This document shows positions 11,823-24,112 of a stretch of DNA of 64,000 nucleotides, one piece after another; position 1 is the stretch's first letter; each line of letters starts with the position of its first letter. The notes beneath the pieces were generated by a model. That model was not told where the DNA came from and did not search any database. It saw only the letters and a list, made by a program, of their open reading frames with translations. The stretch covers positions 177,501 to 241,500 of the forward strand of contig CAUYUJ010014172.1 of assembly GCA_963575745.1 (NCBI GenBank), written 5' to 3'. A program made the position numbers and the translations under genes. Origin of the DNA: Prorocentrum cordatum (Eukaryota > Sar > Dinophyceae > Prorocentrales > Prorocentraceae).

Positions 11823-11971
11823 AACACCAGTATCATTTGGCAGACATCACCACACCTCGCAAGCAACGCAGCCAGGTAACACCGCCGTACCTGTGAGCAC
11901 CACTGGGGTTGCGAACACCAGCTACGACTCAAGTGTGGAAGCGGCATCACGACGAAGTGATCTGGCAGGCC

Positions 11972-12026
11972 CAAAGGGGCATGACTCAGCGGCAGCCAGT
12001 GGCTGCCGCTGAATCATGCCCCTTTG
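11972..12026. repeat. 55-bp near-perfect palindrome
   Basis: Two 27-base arms separated by one base. The left arm begins CAAAGGGGCATGACTCAG, and the right arm ends CTGAATCATGCCCCTTTG. One mismatch is visible (CTC against GAA at the TGACTCA position). Flanking CTGGC and GCCAG add an outer pair of complementary blocks. It could form a cruciform in DNA or a long hairpin in RNA. No U-run follows, so it does not resemble a bacterial-type terminator. Confidence 0.9.
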
Positions 12027-12397
12027 AGCCAGTCAGCAGCAGCCGCAGCAGAAAGACAACCGCTCTAGAAAACCCAAAGACGTCCAAGAACAAGCAAGTG
12101 CCTTCGAACACCTTCCTCACCTCCGACGACAACGCGCACGACAACGAGGGACGACGACGGCAGCGGCGGATGTGGCAGGCGACGACGGCTGCGGGCAGCG
12201 GCCTGCTGGCCGGTGACCTGTGGCGGGGCCGCGGGAGGCGGCTGCGGGATCAGCTGCTGCCACGCCTCGCTCGGCAGCGCGCAAGAATGACATTGGGCAA
12301 CAAATGACGTTTGGTGCGCGGGCTTTACGGGACACTGCAGGGGCCAGATCCAAAGGCGCAGGCCTGTGTTTGGCGCTCCCCTGTGGGCCCACACCAG

Positions 12398-12620
12398 CAG
12401 AAGCTTCCTAGATGGGGCCCGGATAGATGGGATCGGAGGATCTCGCCACATCGCCAATGCATCGCCGATGCATCGGCGATGCATCGGTGACGTCGGCGAC
12501 GCATCGGCGACACCAGAGCGGAGAAAATCGGGCTGCACATCGAACCGCATCGCCGACGCATCGGCGATGCGGAGCGATCCTCCGACCCCGCCTGCTCCGA
12601 CCCCATCTGGGAGGCCCGGA
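12398..12620. mobile_element. MITE-like foldback element, family 1, copy A
   Basis: About 223 bp with diverged terminal inverted repeats: the left end has CTTCCTAGATGGGGC and the complement of the right end has GGCCTCCCAGATGGGGTCGG. The centre is built of GCATCGGCGATGCATCGGCG palindromes. It matches the elements at 34,026-34,248 and 40,214-40,449. A possible imperfect ACCA target duplication lies on either side. There is no coding capacity, as expected for a non-autonomous element. Confidence 0.75.
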
Positions 12621-13983
12621 AACCAAGGACACCCCGTCGAAAGGCCACTCATACTTTTTTGATTGGCGGCTCCAAGGACAGATCCAGGAAGCGGGATTGA
12701 CTCGACTGGGGCACAGAGCGAGATAATTGGCTGCAGAGGCGCATAGGCCGCTGAAGCGAGCGCACATGCCAGGGACAAAATGACCCTCATTGGGGGCTGA
12801 CGCTGGCGGCCCGACAGAGGGGAACGCAACAGGCCACTCACACGCGCAGCCGCCTCGCGGGCCCCAGCAGCCGCGCGGGAGCCCCAGCGGCTCCAAGCGG
12901 AGGAGCCTGGACCTCCGACGGACGGCCGCCCCTCGGGATGGGGTCGCCGGCGCGGCGGCGGCCGGCCGCGCGTGTGCGAGGCGCGGCGCGCGGGGCGGCG
13001 TGGTGGTGTGCCCTCGTCGGCGGAGGGGCGTCCGCACTTGTCGCCGCGCCACTGGTTCTCGACGCGCCCAGGTAGGCGAAGCCGGCACCGCGGCAAACCC
13101 CACGGCGAACCCTTGCGTCCGAGGCGGCATGTGCCCTGGTGCCCGCGGCGCCCTGCCCAGGACGCAGGGCTGCGCCTTGGAACAGATGGCGCGGCGACGC
13201 CGGGTGGTTCGAAGCAGTCACCGATGACGGCTGGGGAAGCCGGAGGCAGCTGTGATCGTGAGACGGTACGAGGCGGGGATCTGCCGGTGGTCTTGGACAC
13301 AGTTTTGCCCCTGGGGGCCCAAGTATATCCAGATCCACCGCCTGCCAGGGTCTCCGAACATCAATCCCCCAAGCGATGATTGTGGATAAATCCCCGCCTC
13401 AGAGAAAGGGCGGTGGGACCTTTGGCACGCGGCTTTTCTGGGTAGGTACCCCAAGATAAAATGCCACGAGGGAAACGGAAGCCTGAAAACTATCCTCTGG
13501 TGTCTCAAAGCCTGCTGACCGCGGCTCCTGACCCAGGCTACGATTCGAATTTGGCCCACGCCTCCGAGGGACTCCTTGCTTCGGTGCTGGCAGCCTCCCT
13601 CCGACTTCGGCCTCTCTGGGGGCGCTCTCGGGCCTGGGGCCATCGATCATGGATCCGGGACGGAATGCGGCCACCCGATCAGGGGCCGAGGCCTGTGGGG
13701 CCCGCGGATTGGCAAGATCACATCGCCAGACGTCGGCAAGAGTGCCTAGGAGTCGAATCTATGAGTCGGATCGGCGATCGAGGTGAATCGGATCAGTGGA
13801 ATTCGGCAGCCAAGTCGGGAGAAGCCGAATCGGTTGAAGGCTTTCAAGGTCTCCGAAACCGAAGGCCGAATCGGAACCCGACGCCAGTCGGATCAGCATC
13901 TTGGCAGCTGGGGGAGTGCTGCCGCCAACGGGCACGACGGCCGAGGCGTACTGCTCCCCGGATGCACGGTCTAAGACGCACAA
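12621..13983. other. GC-rich region without supportable genes
   Basis: Long frames on both strands, including a 411-codon minus-strand frame that runs through the adjacent foldback element, lack any domain and change amino-acid character with the repeats they cross. I treat them as chance frames. Confidence 0.5.
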
Positions 13984-14037
13984 TCGTCGTCGTCGTCGTC
14001 GTCGACGTCGTCGTCGTCGTCGTCGTCGTCGTCGGCG
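13984..14037 (+). repeat. (GTC)n microsatellite
   Basis: About 18 GTC triplets with one GAC interruption. The next 900 bases (14,038-14,984) hold GC-rich unique sequence; no gene is supported. Confidence 0.9.
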
Positions 14038-14984
14038 AAATCGGGCGCGCGATGACCACGAGCGGCGAACATATCCGTACCCGCGCCCTCGCGGTCTGGA
14101 CTCCGGGGCGCGACTCCGCGGGCACGCGGTCGCAAAGACACCTTCTGCGCGGGGCACCCGCGAAGGCTCTCCCCGTGTCCGCGGGGTCGCGGCCCAGGGG
14201 CCCGGCCCACGAGGCCGCGGGCACGGGCATGGTTTTCCGCCCACGACGTGGCCTCATTCGAGGGCGGAGGTCGGAGGGGGGAGGAGCTCAAGGGAGGATC
14301 CGCAGAAGGCACCTCTCGACCACTGCAAGAGGCCTCCGAGACGCCCCGAGAGAGCCCCAAGAGCCGTCCCCAGAGGGCCCAGGGAGGGCAACGTCATGGA
14401 TTCTCCACCGGCATTTCGCATTTCGATGATTGGAGTCCTCGACTTTTCGAGCTCTGGCGGCCCTCCAGGACGGCCACTCTGGGCACCAGGCCAGGTAAGG
14501 TGGTGGCGTCGAGATGCCCGCTGCGGGTCTTAGGAGGGTCGAGTCGAGGTTCGAGGAAGAGGCTCGAGGTCTTGACAAATCATAGTCTTGTTCGGCCTCC
14601 TCCAGATGCCTCGGGGGCCTCGGGAAACCTCTGAAGAACCCCTGGAAATCTCCGTAAGCTCTGCAGGCTCATGGCTCCCTCTAGCGCCACGAAGGAATAC
14701 AAAAACGGTTATGTGTTGTTCATGCTTGGACGGCTGGAGGCCCGTAGGTCCGTTCGGGGCCACCCTGCCCATCAGTGCGTGGGATGATCAACTGGCCCCA
14801 GTGTAATGTAGGTCGACCAGGCAATGCCAGCGGGGATCAGCACTGAAGGGTGTCCACAGCTTTCTGAGGAGGGGATGGGGGAGGAGGACCCCCACAAAAT
14901 CCACGCAACCCTCAAAAACAAAAAGCGGCCCGGAATTTCGACTGAACCCATCACGATCCGAATTGGGGGAGAGCTTCCTATTGC

Positions 14985-15125
14985 GTGGGTGCATTGCGTG
15001 GCATTGCTTGGCATATCGCTTGGCGCACTGACTTGACATATTGACTGCATTGCATGGCATTGCTGAACATTGCTTGTCATTGCCCAATATTCCTCAGATT
15101 AGGTAACATTGCCTTGCACTGCGTG
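14985..15125 (+). repeat. Degenerate GCATTGCTTG repeat
   Basis: Irregular 10-11-base repeats of GCATTGCGTG / GCATTGCTTG / GCATTGCATG, some diverged to GAACATTGCTTG. No coding role. Confidence 0.75.
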
Positions 15126-15127
15126 GC

Positions 15128-15690
15128 GAGGCAACGAGGAACACATACCAAGGAACCAAGGAGCCAATAAACCACCATACCAAGGAACCAAGGAACCACT
15201 CAAGTGACCAAGACCAGGAGCAAAACCAAAGAACCAAACCTCAAGGAACCAAACCTCGAGGAACCAAAACCAAAGAAGCAAGAACGAGGAAATACGGCAC
15301 CAGGACCAGCGCACCATGAAACCAAGACAAGATAACCATGGAGCCAAGAGCAAGTAACCAAATAACCAAGACCAAACAATACAAGGGGCCATAAACAAGA
15401 AACCAAGGACTCAAGATCGAAGGACCAAAACCAACAACCCAAGACCAGTAACTCACATAACCAAGACCAACGAACCACGAAACCAAGACCAAGGAAGCAG
15501 AACCAAAGGACAAAGAACCAAGGAACCAAGACCAAGGAACCCAGGGACCAAAACCATGGAACGACGGACCAGGGAAGCAAGGTCACGGAATCAATGAACC
15601 AAGTCCAAAAAACCACAAAAACACAAACGAACCACGAAACCAAGACCAACGAACCACGGAACCAACCAAGATCAAAGAACCAAGGACACA
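15128..15690 (+). repeat. AACCAAGGAACCAAGACC minisatellite
   Basis: More than 500 bases made of the heptamer and octamer words GAACCAAG, GACCAAG and AACCACG in irregular order. Weaker traces continue to about 16,170. The minus-strand Trp/Phe/Leu/Val frames over this block are repeat artefacts. Confidence 0.85.
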
Positions 15691-15929
15691 ATACCAAATT
15701 CGCCGGCCCAACGGGCCAGAGGCGTGCTAAAATCTCTGGTCACTACTTAACAATATTTCTAGTTCGCGCGCGCGGGGCGGCCCCTGGGGGGCCCCGGACG
15801 AAAAGTATCCCGGCCGATCCCTGGCCGGGTCCCGGGCGATCCCCAGGTGGGATGCTTTTTTTCGCCACCCTCACGGGGAACAAGGATCGTGGCCTCCGAG
15901 GGGGGGGCTGCAATCGACTACCCCCCCTC

Positions 15930-16062
15930 CCGCCCCAAGAGTCCCCCAGGAGGCCCCAGGGGAGCCCAATGCGCCGCCAAGGAGCCCCAAGACGCTCCCG
16001 GGAAGCCCCCAAGAAGCCCCCAAGACGGCCCCAAGAGGCCCCAAATAGCGCTACAGGGCCAG
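15930..16062 (+). repeat. CCCCAAGAGGCC minisatellite block
   Basis: Same degenerate motif as 590-1,005: GCCCCAAGAG, GCCCCCAAGAAG and GGCCCCAAGAGG at about 10-12-base spacing. Trinucleotide CTC runs follow at 16,357-16,382. Confidence 0.65.
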
Positions 16063-16589
16063 CGGAATGAGCGAAGCGATTAAATAACCAGGACCACAGA
16101 AGGCCCTCGTGCAACCAATGAATCAAGAACAAGGCAAGGAACCACGGAACCAAGACCGAAGAATCAGGGGAAGGCCTTGTAAGGAAACAAGACTGGGGAA
16201 TCTGGAGGACCCCCCTGTAAAGAAACAACTCTGAGGAGCCTCGAGGAACCCTGGCGCGACCAGGTCTGGTAACCACAAGTGTCTTCACTAACAGCTAGGA
16301 GCCCCTAATGCAGGGTCTAAGCGGGGAATAACCTATGCGATCATCGATCCTCCTTCCTCCTCCTCCTCCTCCTCCTGCTCCCCCTCCTCGATCCTCAGGT
16401 GGAGATGGCGTGACGGTTCTCCTTTGGCACTGCCTGAGGGATCTGATCGGGAGGTTCTGCGGGGCACGCGCTACGAAATGATCCTATTGTCGGACGTCTG
16501 GCGAGAACATGGGGCTGGGAGGATCCCCTGACCTCGCCTTAGGGAAGGTCCGAAGGTTAAATGGATCCCGATAGCGCGGTGACTTTGCG

Positions 16590-16815
16590 CTGCTACTGGT
16601 CGGCAAAGCTGCAGCGATCCCGAGGGCCCCAGGGCATTGAAGCGCCTGCCAGTTGCCTCACTGCGCTCGCCCAGTCGGCAGTGGTATAGCCCATGGCTGC
16701 CCAATGAGTCCTCACCTGTTCATTATCATGCTTTAGTGCGTGCGCCAGCCCGGCCCACTGGAGCGAGCGTGCGGATCGCCTCTGCCGCGCTGCGACGTAA
16801 ACACGAATCATCAGT
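16590..16815 (-). other. Possible isolated exon or retroelement fragment
   Basis: The minus-strand frame ending at about 16,593 has a balanced composition unlike the surrounding chance frames (for example HDNEQVRTHWAAMGYTTADW). Its upstream part includes VYVAARQRRSARS, and a related YVAARQRQFARAS occurs on the minus strand at about 56,350-56,385. The shared DNA block is TTTACGTCGCAGCGCGGCA. No family is recognised. It could be a host exon or part of a dispersed element. The stretch 16,830-17,600 holds nothing recognisable. Confidence 0.3.
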
Positions 16816-17599
16816 ATTCGATCCGCCCTCATGACGGTTGTACAGCCAGAGTTTGTGAACGAGCTAGGCCCGACTCCGTCCGATCGCATGCGATTTAGAG
16901 GCCAGGGTAAGCACCTCGACAACCGAAACTGTTGATTGAAAATGCCTGAGGAATGCTCGAACAGGGCCAGACGGCGTAGTGAAACAGCAAACACACATTA
17001 TGGGGGCCGGGGTGGCTTTTCCCCCTTGCCTGGGTGCAACAATAGATGGCGCTTCTGCAAACGAAACGGCGATTCTGTTGGATGATGCCCCGAAGGCCCA
17101 CGTTTTTGAACCGTCTGATTTGAAGTGCAAGCGCGTGTGGACTGGAACCAACTTGGGGGAAGCCAGTGCACGTACGAGTCAGGCATACGACACATTGTCT
17201 CGCAATGATGCTGCCATTCCTGAGGGGCCTCCGAGAAAGGCATACTCGGCAATATTGATTCTTTTTCTTGGAGCCAATTGAGCGGTCATGGACCCTCGAG
17301 AACGATCATCTTCCTCCCTCACCTCCTTGCTCCCTCATGTTTGCCCCCCCCCATCTCCTCCCCCCTCCCACGTCCCCAGTCCCCCCCCCTTCTCAAACAT
17401 CTCCCGGGTTATCCAGAAGCCTCTCGAAGTCTCCGGAGGCCTCCGCAGGCCCAGAAAGGGACAGCAACTTTACAAAAGCTCGGTCCTCGATCATCCCTCC
17501 CGTTTTCTCCTGCGTCTCCGCTCCGTTGATCCTTCCTCTGTCGCCCCTTTCTATGGTCATCCTTCTACTCCAACTCCTCTTCCTCTTCCTCCGTCTCCT

Positions 17600-17735
17600 C
17601 CGCTAGGGCGACGAAGACGTCGACGCCGACGACGACTTTGGCGACGCCGACCACGTCAACAACGATTCCGACGGCGACGATGACTGACGCCGCCGACGAC
17701 CGACGCCGACGATGCTGCCGCCGACATCGACGACG
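17600..17735 (+). repeat. GACGCC/GACGAC triplet-rich block
   Basis: Degenerate array of GAC, GCC and GTC triplets. The region from 17,736 to 19,240 is otherwise unique GC-rich sequence with many CT-rich stretches and no supportable gene. Confidence 0.7.
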
Positions 17736-19242
17736 ACGGCCTACGGGGGGGCAGGAGGGGTGAGGGCGGGGGGGTAGCGCCTGCTGGTCCGCGAGCATCT
17801 GCACGAGGCTGGCGGAGGCGTCTGCCCAGCCCGCGGCTCCAACGCTCTGGGAAAGCGGCCGGAAGGTTTTCGCCGCTCCTGTGAAGGCCACGTCTTGGCC
17901 CAAGCCGGGCCAAAAAACAGCTCGGGAGGAGGCTGGAACCTCCAGTGGCCCACGATGTGAAACAGCGATTTCGAGTGTCTGAGCAAGGAACGAAGTGGGA
18001 TGTGAAGGACGGTGAGCGGAGTTCTTGAACAGTTTTCCTGTGAGGGGGCATTGCCCTGCAGCACTGGACTAGCCTCGCTTCCCTTTTTGCAGCCCTGTGG
18101 CAGCTGCGGGTTGGTCTTGCTAACCTCCCCCGCCGCCTGCGAATGCACTGGCCAGACGCCTTAGCTCAGGAGCTGGAGATCATGTCGACCCGTCTTGGTC
18201 GCAGATCGGCACGGCATGGCTCCGCCGAGCCCCGCAGCATTCCATCCTCGCTTACCGCACAGAGGCCACAGGTGGTGCTGTACGGAGCGCGGCAGGCGGC
18301 GCCTCAGAACAGTTCGCCTGCGCTGCGCCCCACACGGCAGAGCATGCCGTCGACAGCCACTCTACAAGCTGCTGGGGGTCCCCCGGGCTCTCCAGGCAGC
18401 AGCAGCACGAATCCTGCCAGTTCGGAGCTCGGCCCGAACAACATCATGGCAAGTGGCCGAAAGGGCCGCATCAAGAGTGGAAGTCTTTCACGGACGTGGG
18501 CCGCGACTGTCCTCCCGAAGAGGACGGGGGGGCGGACGAGTGAGCAGGAGTAGGGGAAAAGAGGGAGGGTGGATGGTGAAAGCAGTGCGAGCGGAAGATG
18601 AGGACGACAATGAAGAGCAAGCAGGAGCAAGAGGAGAAACATGTGTTGACGAAAGTGAGGTCGGGCCGTAACAGGGCGCAGCAAGCAACTACTGCCCACG
18701 TCCTACATTCTCACGGCCGTTCTGGAGGGCGGCGTGCATGTCATGCGCACGCACTTTGTGTGGCTCAACTTTCCCTCACTCGTCTGATGCCTCCACTCCT
18801 GCCTGCTTCTCCCGACGCTTCCTTACTCCATACTATCCTCCGCCCTTTGCCCCATGTCTTTGGAAGTCTCCAGACTTCCTCGGAGGGCTCCGCGGGGCCC
18901 CCTGGAGGCCCGTCAGTGAATCTCATATCCTAGACTCTCCGATTCTCCAACCCACGTCTGCTCCTTCCCCCCTTCCCGCCGCCGTCTGGATCCCGGATTC
19001 CCATCTCGTGCTCATGCTCCTTATCATCTTCGTCTGCTCCGCCCACGCAGCCTGTGCCATGCCCCCCCTTCCCCCCACTTCCATACCTGCACCGCCGCCC
19101 CCCCCTCATTTCTGCTCCCTCGTCCTCTTCCTCCTCTGCGCCCCCCGCCGAGAAAGAAAGTTATCCCAGTGCGACCCTACCTGGGAGTTGGAGCCTCTAG
19201 GAAAGCAACATTAGTAGGAGCGGTAAACGCCGTCCTCCTCCT

Positions 19243-20126
<884 letters not shown>

Positions 20127-20212
20127 TCTGGATCCGCCGACGCCACGCCGTAAGTGAAGCAGCAGCAGAAGCAAGCAGCAACCTACATACATATAGATAT
20201 ATAGAGAGAGAG

Positions 20213-20402
20213 CAGCAGCAGCAATAGTGGATGCTGTGCTGCGCTATGCTATGCTGCGCTATGCTATGTTATGCTGGGCTATGCTATGATATGCTTAGCT
20301 AAGCTAAGCTACAGCTACAGCTAAGCGAAGCTAAGCGAAGCTAAGATGAAGCAAACTAAGCTAAGCTAAGCTAAGATGAGATAAGCCACGCTAAGCTAAG
20401 GG
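20213..20402 (+). repeat. GCTATGCTATG and CTAAGCTAAG repeats
   Basis: Two adjacent degenerate arrays, the first of GCTATGCT/GCTGCGCT words, the second of AAGCT words merging into AAGATGAG. Between 20,403 and 21,000 nothing is recognised. Confidence 0.85.
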
Positions 20403-21002
20403 GACGTAACTGGGGGAACCGCGGGGCGGATACTGGGGGAACCGTTCGGGGCGCTTTCCACTGCCCGGCCCCTTTAAGCCCAGAGAGTAAGAACCCTTCT
20501 AGGCAGAGCCTAGGTAGGGAATAAAGAAGAGGAGGAGGGCGATGCGGAGAAGGATGAGGATCAACGATGATGTAGAGGATGAGGAGGGGTGGAGGAGAAA
20601 CCCCGGACCCCCCAAGAAATACCCAGCACCTTCTAACCCACCTCCAACAAGCGACACTCCAAGCACAATGCCTCATCCCCACCCCTCCTCCCTCCTCGTT
20701 CCCTCTTCATCATGAACCATATCCTTCTTCCCTCCCTCGTTCCTTCCCCACTCTCCCCCAAGTCCCAAGAGTCCGAAGAGGTCTCCTGAAGCTTAGACAG
20801 GGCCACACATGTCCCCAAAGTTCGATGATCGATTCTGCTTCTCCCAGGCCTCCAACGTCACACTTTGCCAAATCCTCCGCCCCCGCATCTCTCAACCCCG
20901 TCCCTGGGAAACTGTGTTTCATCCCGGGTCGTTTTTGTTGATGGCCTGGGGCCAAGAGGCTACACCGGAGGCCGAACATTATGTGAGACAGGTGAATGTG
21001 CG

Positions 21003-21084
21003 TATATATATATATACACATCTATATATACATACATACATACATACATACATACATACATACATACATACATACATACATACA

Positions 21085-21118
<34 letters not shown>

Positions 21119-21145
21119 CAGTTATCTATATATATGTATGTATGT
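21003..21145 (+). repeat. (TACA)n with flanking (TA)n microsatellite
   Basis: About 85 bases of pure CATA tetranucleotides bounded by TATA and TATG runs. Confidence 0.95.
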
Positions 21146-21925
21146 GTGCATTGTTTTCCTCAGACGTGAGGTATGGGTCCTCCTGACTTCTCCACCCTCC
21201 CTCCCTCCCCCTCCCTCCCGAGGGGGGGGACGGCCGACACAGCCCCCTCGAGGGATGTAGAAGAACAACAGGGAGGGAAGGGGATGAAGAACGAGAGGGA
21301 ACGGCGAGGGGGGATGGAGGAAGACGGAGTGAGGAGGGAGACCCAGACCTCCAACACATTGAAAACATGATGCGCGAACTTGTCGCCGTTTTCAGCGTCT
21401 TGGGGCCCTTTCCGAGCCCCGGGGCCGTTGGAAAACGACTCAGGGTGAAGAGTCTGCCCTGGGGCTAGGCAACAAAAACTAGACATCGGGATCTCTGGGG
21501 AAGGGAAGACGAGGGAGGAGATGGAAGGAGGGGGAAGGAGGAGGACTTGTTCGCAGACGATTGGAGCGCCCATGCATATTGAATCATGGATTGGTTTCAG
21601 GGCCGCCTTCCACGCTCCTCCCTCCGCGGTGGTTTCTCATTCTTAATCTGCTTCCGTGCCGTGTAACAAACTGCTGCGCCATCATAAAGCCCTGTGTCTG
21701 CCCGACCGGTCTGCGCGATCGCCGCAAGTTCCGCGGCGAAGCCACGCATTTGGGGGGGGGGAAGAAGGAGCGACCGGGGAGGCTGAAGAGTGAGTGGGGG
21801 AAGCGATGAGGGAAAAGAAGGGAGGCATTTATTTGGTGTTCGCCGCGGGCTTTGCAATGAGCGCGCTCCTGACGACTGACTCTGGATGGCTCCCAGGAGC
21901 CGAGGTGTCATAACAAAATACCTGA

Positions 21926-22106
21926 CTGGGTAGTCGAAGCCAATCTGGCGCCAATCTGGCAGGCCCAATCTGGCAAACGGGGGCAATCTGGCGAGGGAGC
22001 CAACGCGAATCCAGTCTGGCGAATAACCCAAATCATCCAGTTTGGCCGGGCCAGATTGGCCCTTGGGGCCCAATCCAATCTGACAGTCTGGCCTTCGACT
22101 ACCCAG
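21926..22106. mobile_element. MITE-like foldback element, family 2, with 5-bp TSD
   Basis: A 181-bp element with perfect 14-base terminal inverted repeats CTGGGTAGTCGAAG, extending imperfectly through CCAATCTGGC on the left and the complement of CAGTCTGGCC on the right. It is flanked on both sides by CCTGA (21,921-21,925 and 22,107-22,111), a clean 5-bp target-site duplication. The interior is made of CAATCTGGC repeats, in direct and inverted orientation. It has no coding capacity. No second copy was noticed in the window. Confidence 0.85.
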
Positions 22107-22339
22107 CCTGAGAATAGGAACCATCATGTGGGCGCGCCCAACATAAAAAAAACGCAAGGAATGCGAGTGGGGGCGACCCGCGACGAGGGGGCCTGGCGTA
22201 AGAGCTAACGTGCGACCCAGCTGCACTCTAAACTGGAGGGCGAGAGAGGGCGCAGGTGGGGGGCCAAACGCCCAAGGCGGCCTCACACCCAAGGGGGGCC
22301 TCAACTCGCTGGGAAAACAAGGATCCGCCCGCAGGGAGG

Positions 22340-22441
22340 AAGGGAGGGAGAGCGAGGCAAGAGAGGCGAGAAGACAGGAAGGGAGAAGCGCAGGGGGAAA
22401 GAGAGGGATAGACAGAGAGAGAGAGAGAGAGAGAAAAAAAA

Positions 22442-22474
<33 letters not shown>

Positions 22475-22484
22475 GAGAGAGACG
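22340..22484 (+). repeat. (GA)n-rich tract
   Basis: GAGA dinucleotide runs with an A8 interruption near 22,434-22,441. The frames across it are Arg/Glu or Leu/Ser only. Confidence 0.9.
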
Positions 22485-22642
22485 GGAACGAAATGAGGAG
22501 CGGAGCCGTATCGCCACAGGGTGTTGGCCCCCGCTCGGGCGGGACGTCCTCGAAAAGGACCGCCACCACCACGTGACAACATTCAGTCAAGAGAGCGGCG
22601 CACATGAGACGGACTCGTCTGCTCGGCGGATTTCTTTTATAC

Positions 22643-22830
22643 CTTGAAGTAAAGCGTGCTCCTGGCCCTGGCGTTTGGTAAGCATGGTGTCCATCTTCCG
22701 TAGCACAGCGGGGTCGTGCTGCTGCGCAGTGCCAATGATCCGCTGCTTGCAATCGGCAACAATATCCCGGCTGGCACTGCTAGCGTCCGGCTCGACAGCT
22801 CTCATCTCGTCCTGGCGGAGCGGTGGGGCG
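22643..22830 (-). CDS. Candidate exon with short helical motif
   Basis: The minus-strand frame entered at about 22,877 contains a segment with natural protein composition: it starts at RDIVADCKQRI, passes HDPAVLRKMDTMLTK and ends GQEHALL. The pattern (acid/His-Asp-Pro, hydrophobic-basic-lysine, Asp, Leu-Leu-like pair, Gly-x-Glu-x-x-Leu-Leu) resembles the short helical motif of the form 'PEKL..VD.LL.K..G.E..L' that I recall as common in protist proteins. The assignment to any named family is not secure. A splice donor-like CTTCAAG followed by GTATAAAAG ends the segment. A second plausible stretch on the same strand, GRVLLVADVRDLALRQGPLEP at about 23,070-23,150 in another frame, could be a neighbouring exon. 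Confidence 0.35.
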
Positions 22831-24112
22831 AAGCGAGGACGGCGCGTCGATAGAAACGACGCGCCTCGGCAACGCAATTTCCACGAAGACCGGACTAGGC
22901 GAATCCTCCGGCATATGAACAGAAGGTGCCTCAGGGTTTAGCAGCGAGGGCTCTGAGACCTGCGCAAGCGAACAGTCCAACGGAGCCTCCTTTGGCAAGA
23001 TGGCGAGGTATCCTCGGTGCGCCCTACTAGCGGTGCGATGGCAATAAAAGAGGGGCAGGAGGTGACGGAGATGCCTCTTTTGCGGGTGTCGGTTCCAGGG
23101 GGCCCTGGCGCAGCGCCAAGTCGCGCACGTCGGCAACGAGAAGCACGCGACCGACGCGTGCCGCGTAGCCGAGCCTCCGCGCAGCGGCGAGCAGGCGCGG
23201 CCTCGACCGGCAGCTGATAGCACCATGCCGAGCGGGATGATCTCGTGGTTTGCGGCCGCCAGCGCCTGCAGGGAGGCGCCCAACGGGGGCAGCGCGCATG
23301 GGCCCAGACCAGAACCTGAGGAAGAGGCGCGCTTCCTGAAATGAGGGCGGGTCTGGGCCTTGAGCCAACGGAGGCAGAGGCCCACGGAGAAGGGAGGCAG
23401 AGGGCTTTTTTGACTTTACTAAGCTCGTTGCAGGTAGCTTGAGCGCAGCGGCCAACAGGATTGGCACAGGCTGCACACGAGAAGCCCGAGAGCATGGACG
23501 CTGAGCTGCTTCCGCTCTCGTCCCGAAAACTGTCGGGAGAGAGGTATTGGCGCTGCGGGAGGGGAAGAGAGGGATCATATACGAGAGAGGAGGAGTTGCA
23601 GCGCCGTGCGAAGAGAGACATCAGCGGGGCCCTGCTTCGTTGCCCATAGCAGGGCAGCCCTCGAGGCAGAGAGCAGTGCAAGGCTGGAAAAGGAGAGACC
23701 TGCCTAGGTGTGCCGTCCTAGTTTCGGTCGGCTGAAGGAGAGGGAAGAGCTGGACGGAGGGCCAAATTGGCCAGGCTGCCGTGCGGCTGTCCAAACCTCC
23801 AGGGGAGGAGAGCTGGACTGGAGGAAGAGCGGGGGAAGCCATATGAGGCGGGGGGAGGAAGAAGGGCCAGAATGGCATTGCCGTGCTGCAGGGCGGACGC
23901 TGCAGCTGAAAGGCCTGTGCGGGCCGTCCGCGGCGGGGAGGTGGGTGTGCCTGGGCGCTAGCCGAGACCAGACAACAGAGACCCACCTCCGCGTGGCCCC
24001 TCACAGGCACACAGGGACCAAGGGGACCCTGCTACACCTGGACGGGGGCCAAAGAGCCAAGCCGAGGCAAAGTGCCGCGGACCTCCCACGAGGCACTTAT
24101 GGCTAGGACTGT
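22831..24112. other. Unresolved region, possibly introns or exons of a minus-strand gene
   Basis: Mixed composition. Parts of the minus strand at 22,900-23,400 look protein-like in changing frames, which would fit a multi-exon gene. No exon boundaries can be defended. From 23,450 to 24,112 nothing is recognised. Confidence 0.3.

Noticed and set aside
12065-13300. 411-codon minus-strand frame
   Set aside because: It passes through the family 1 foldback element and GC-rich sequence, with no domain and low-complexity Pro/Arg/Ser composition.
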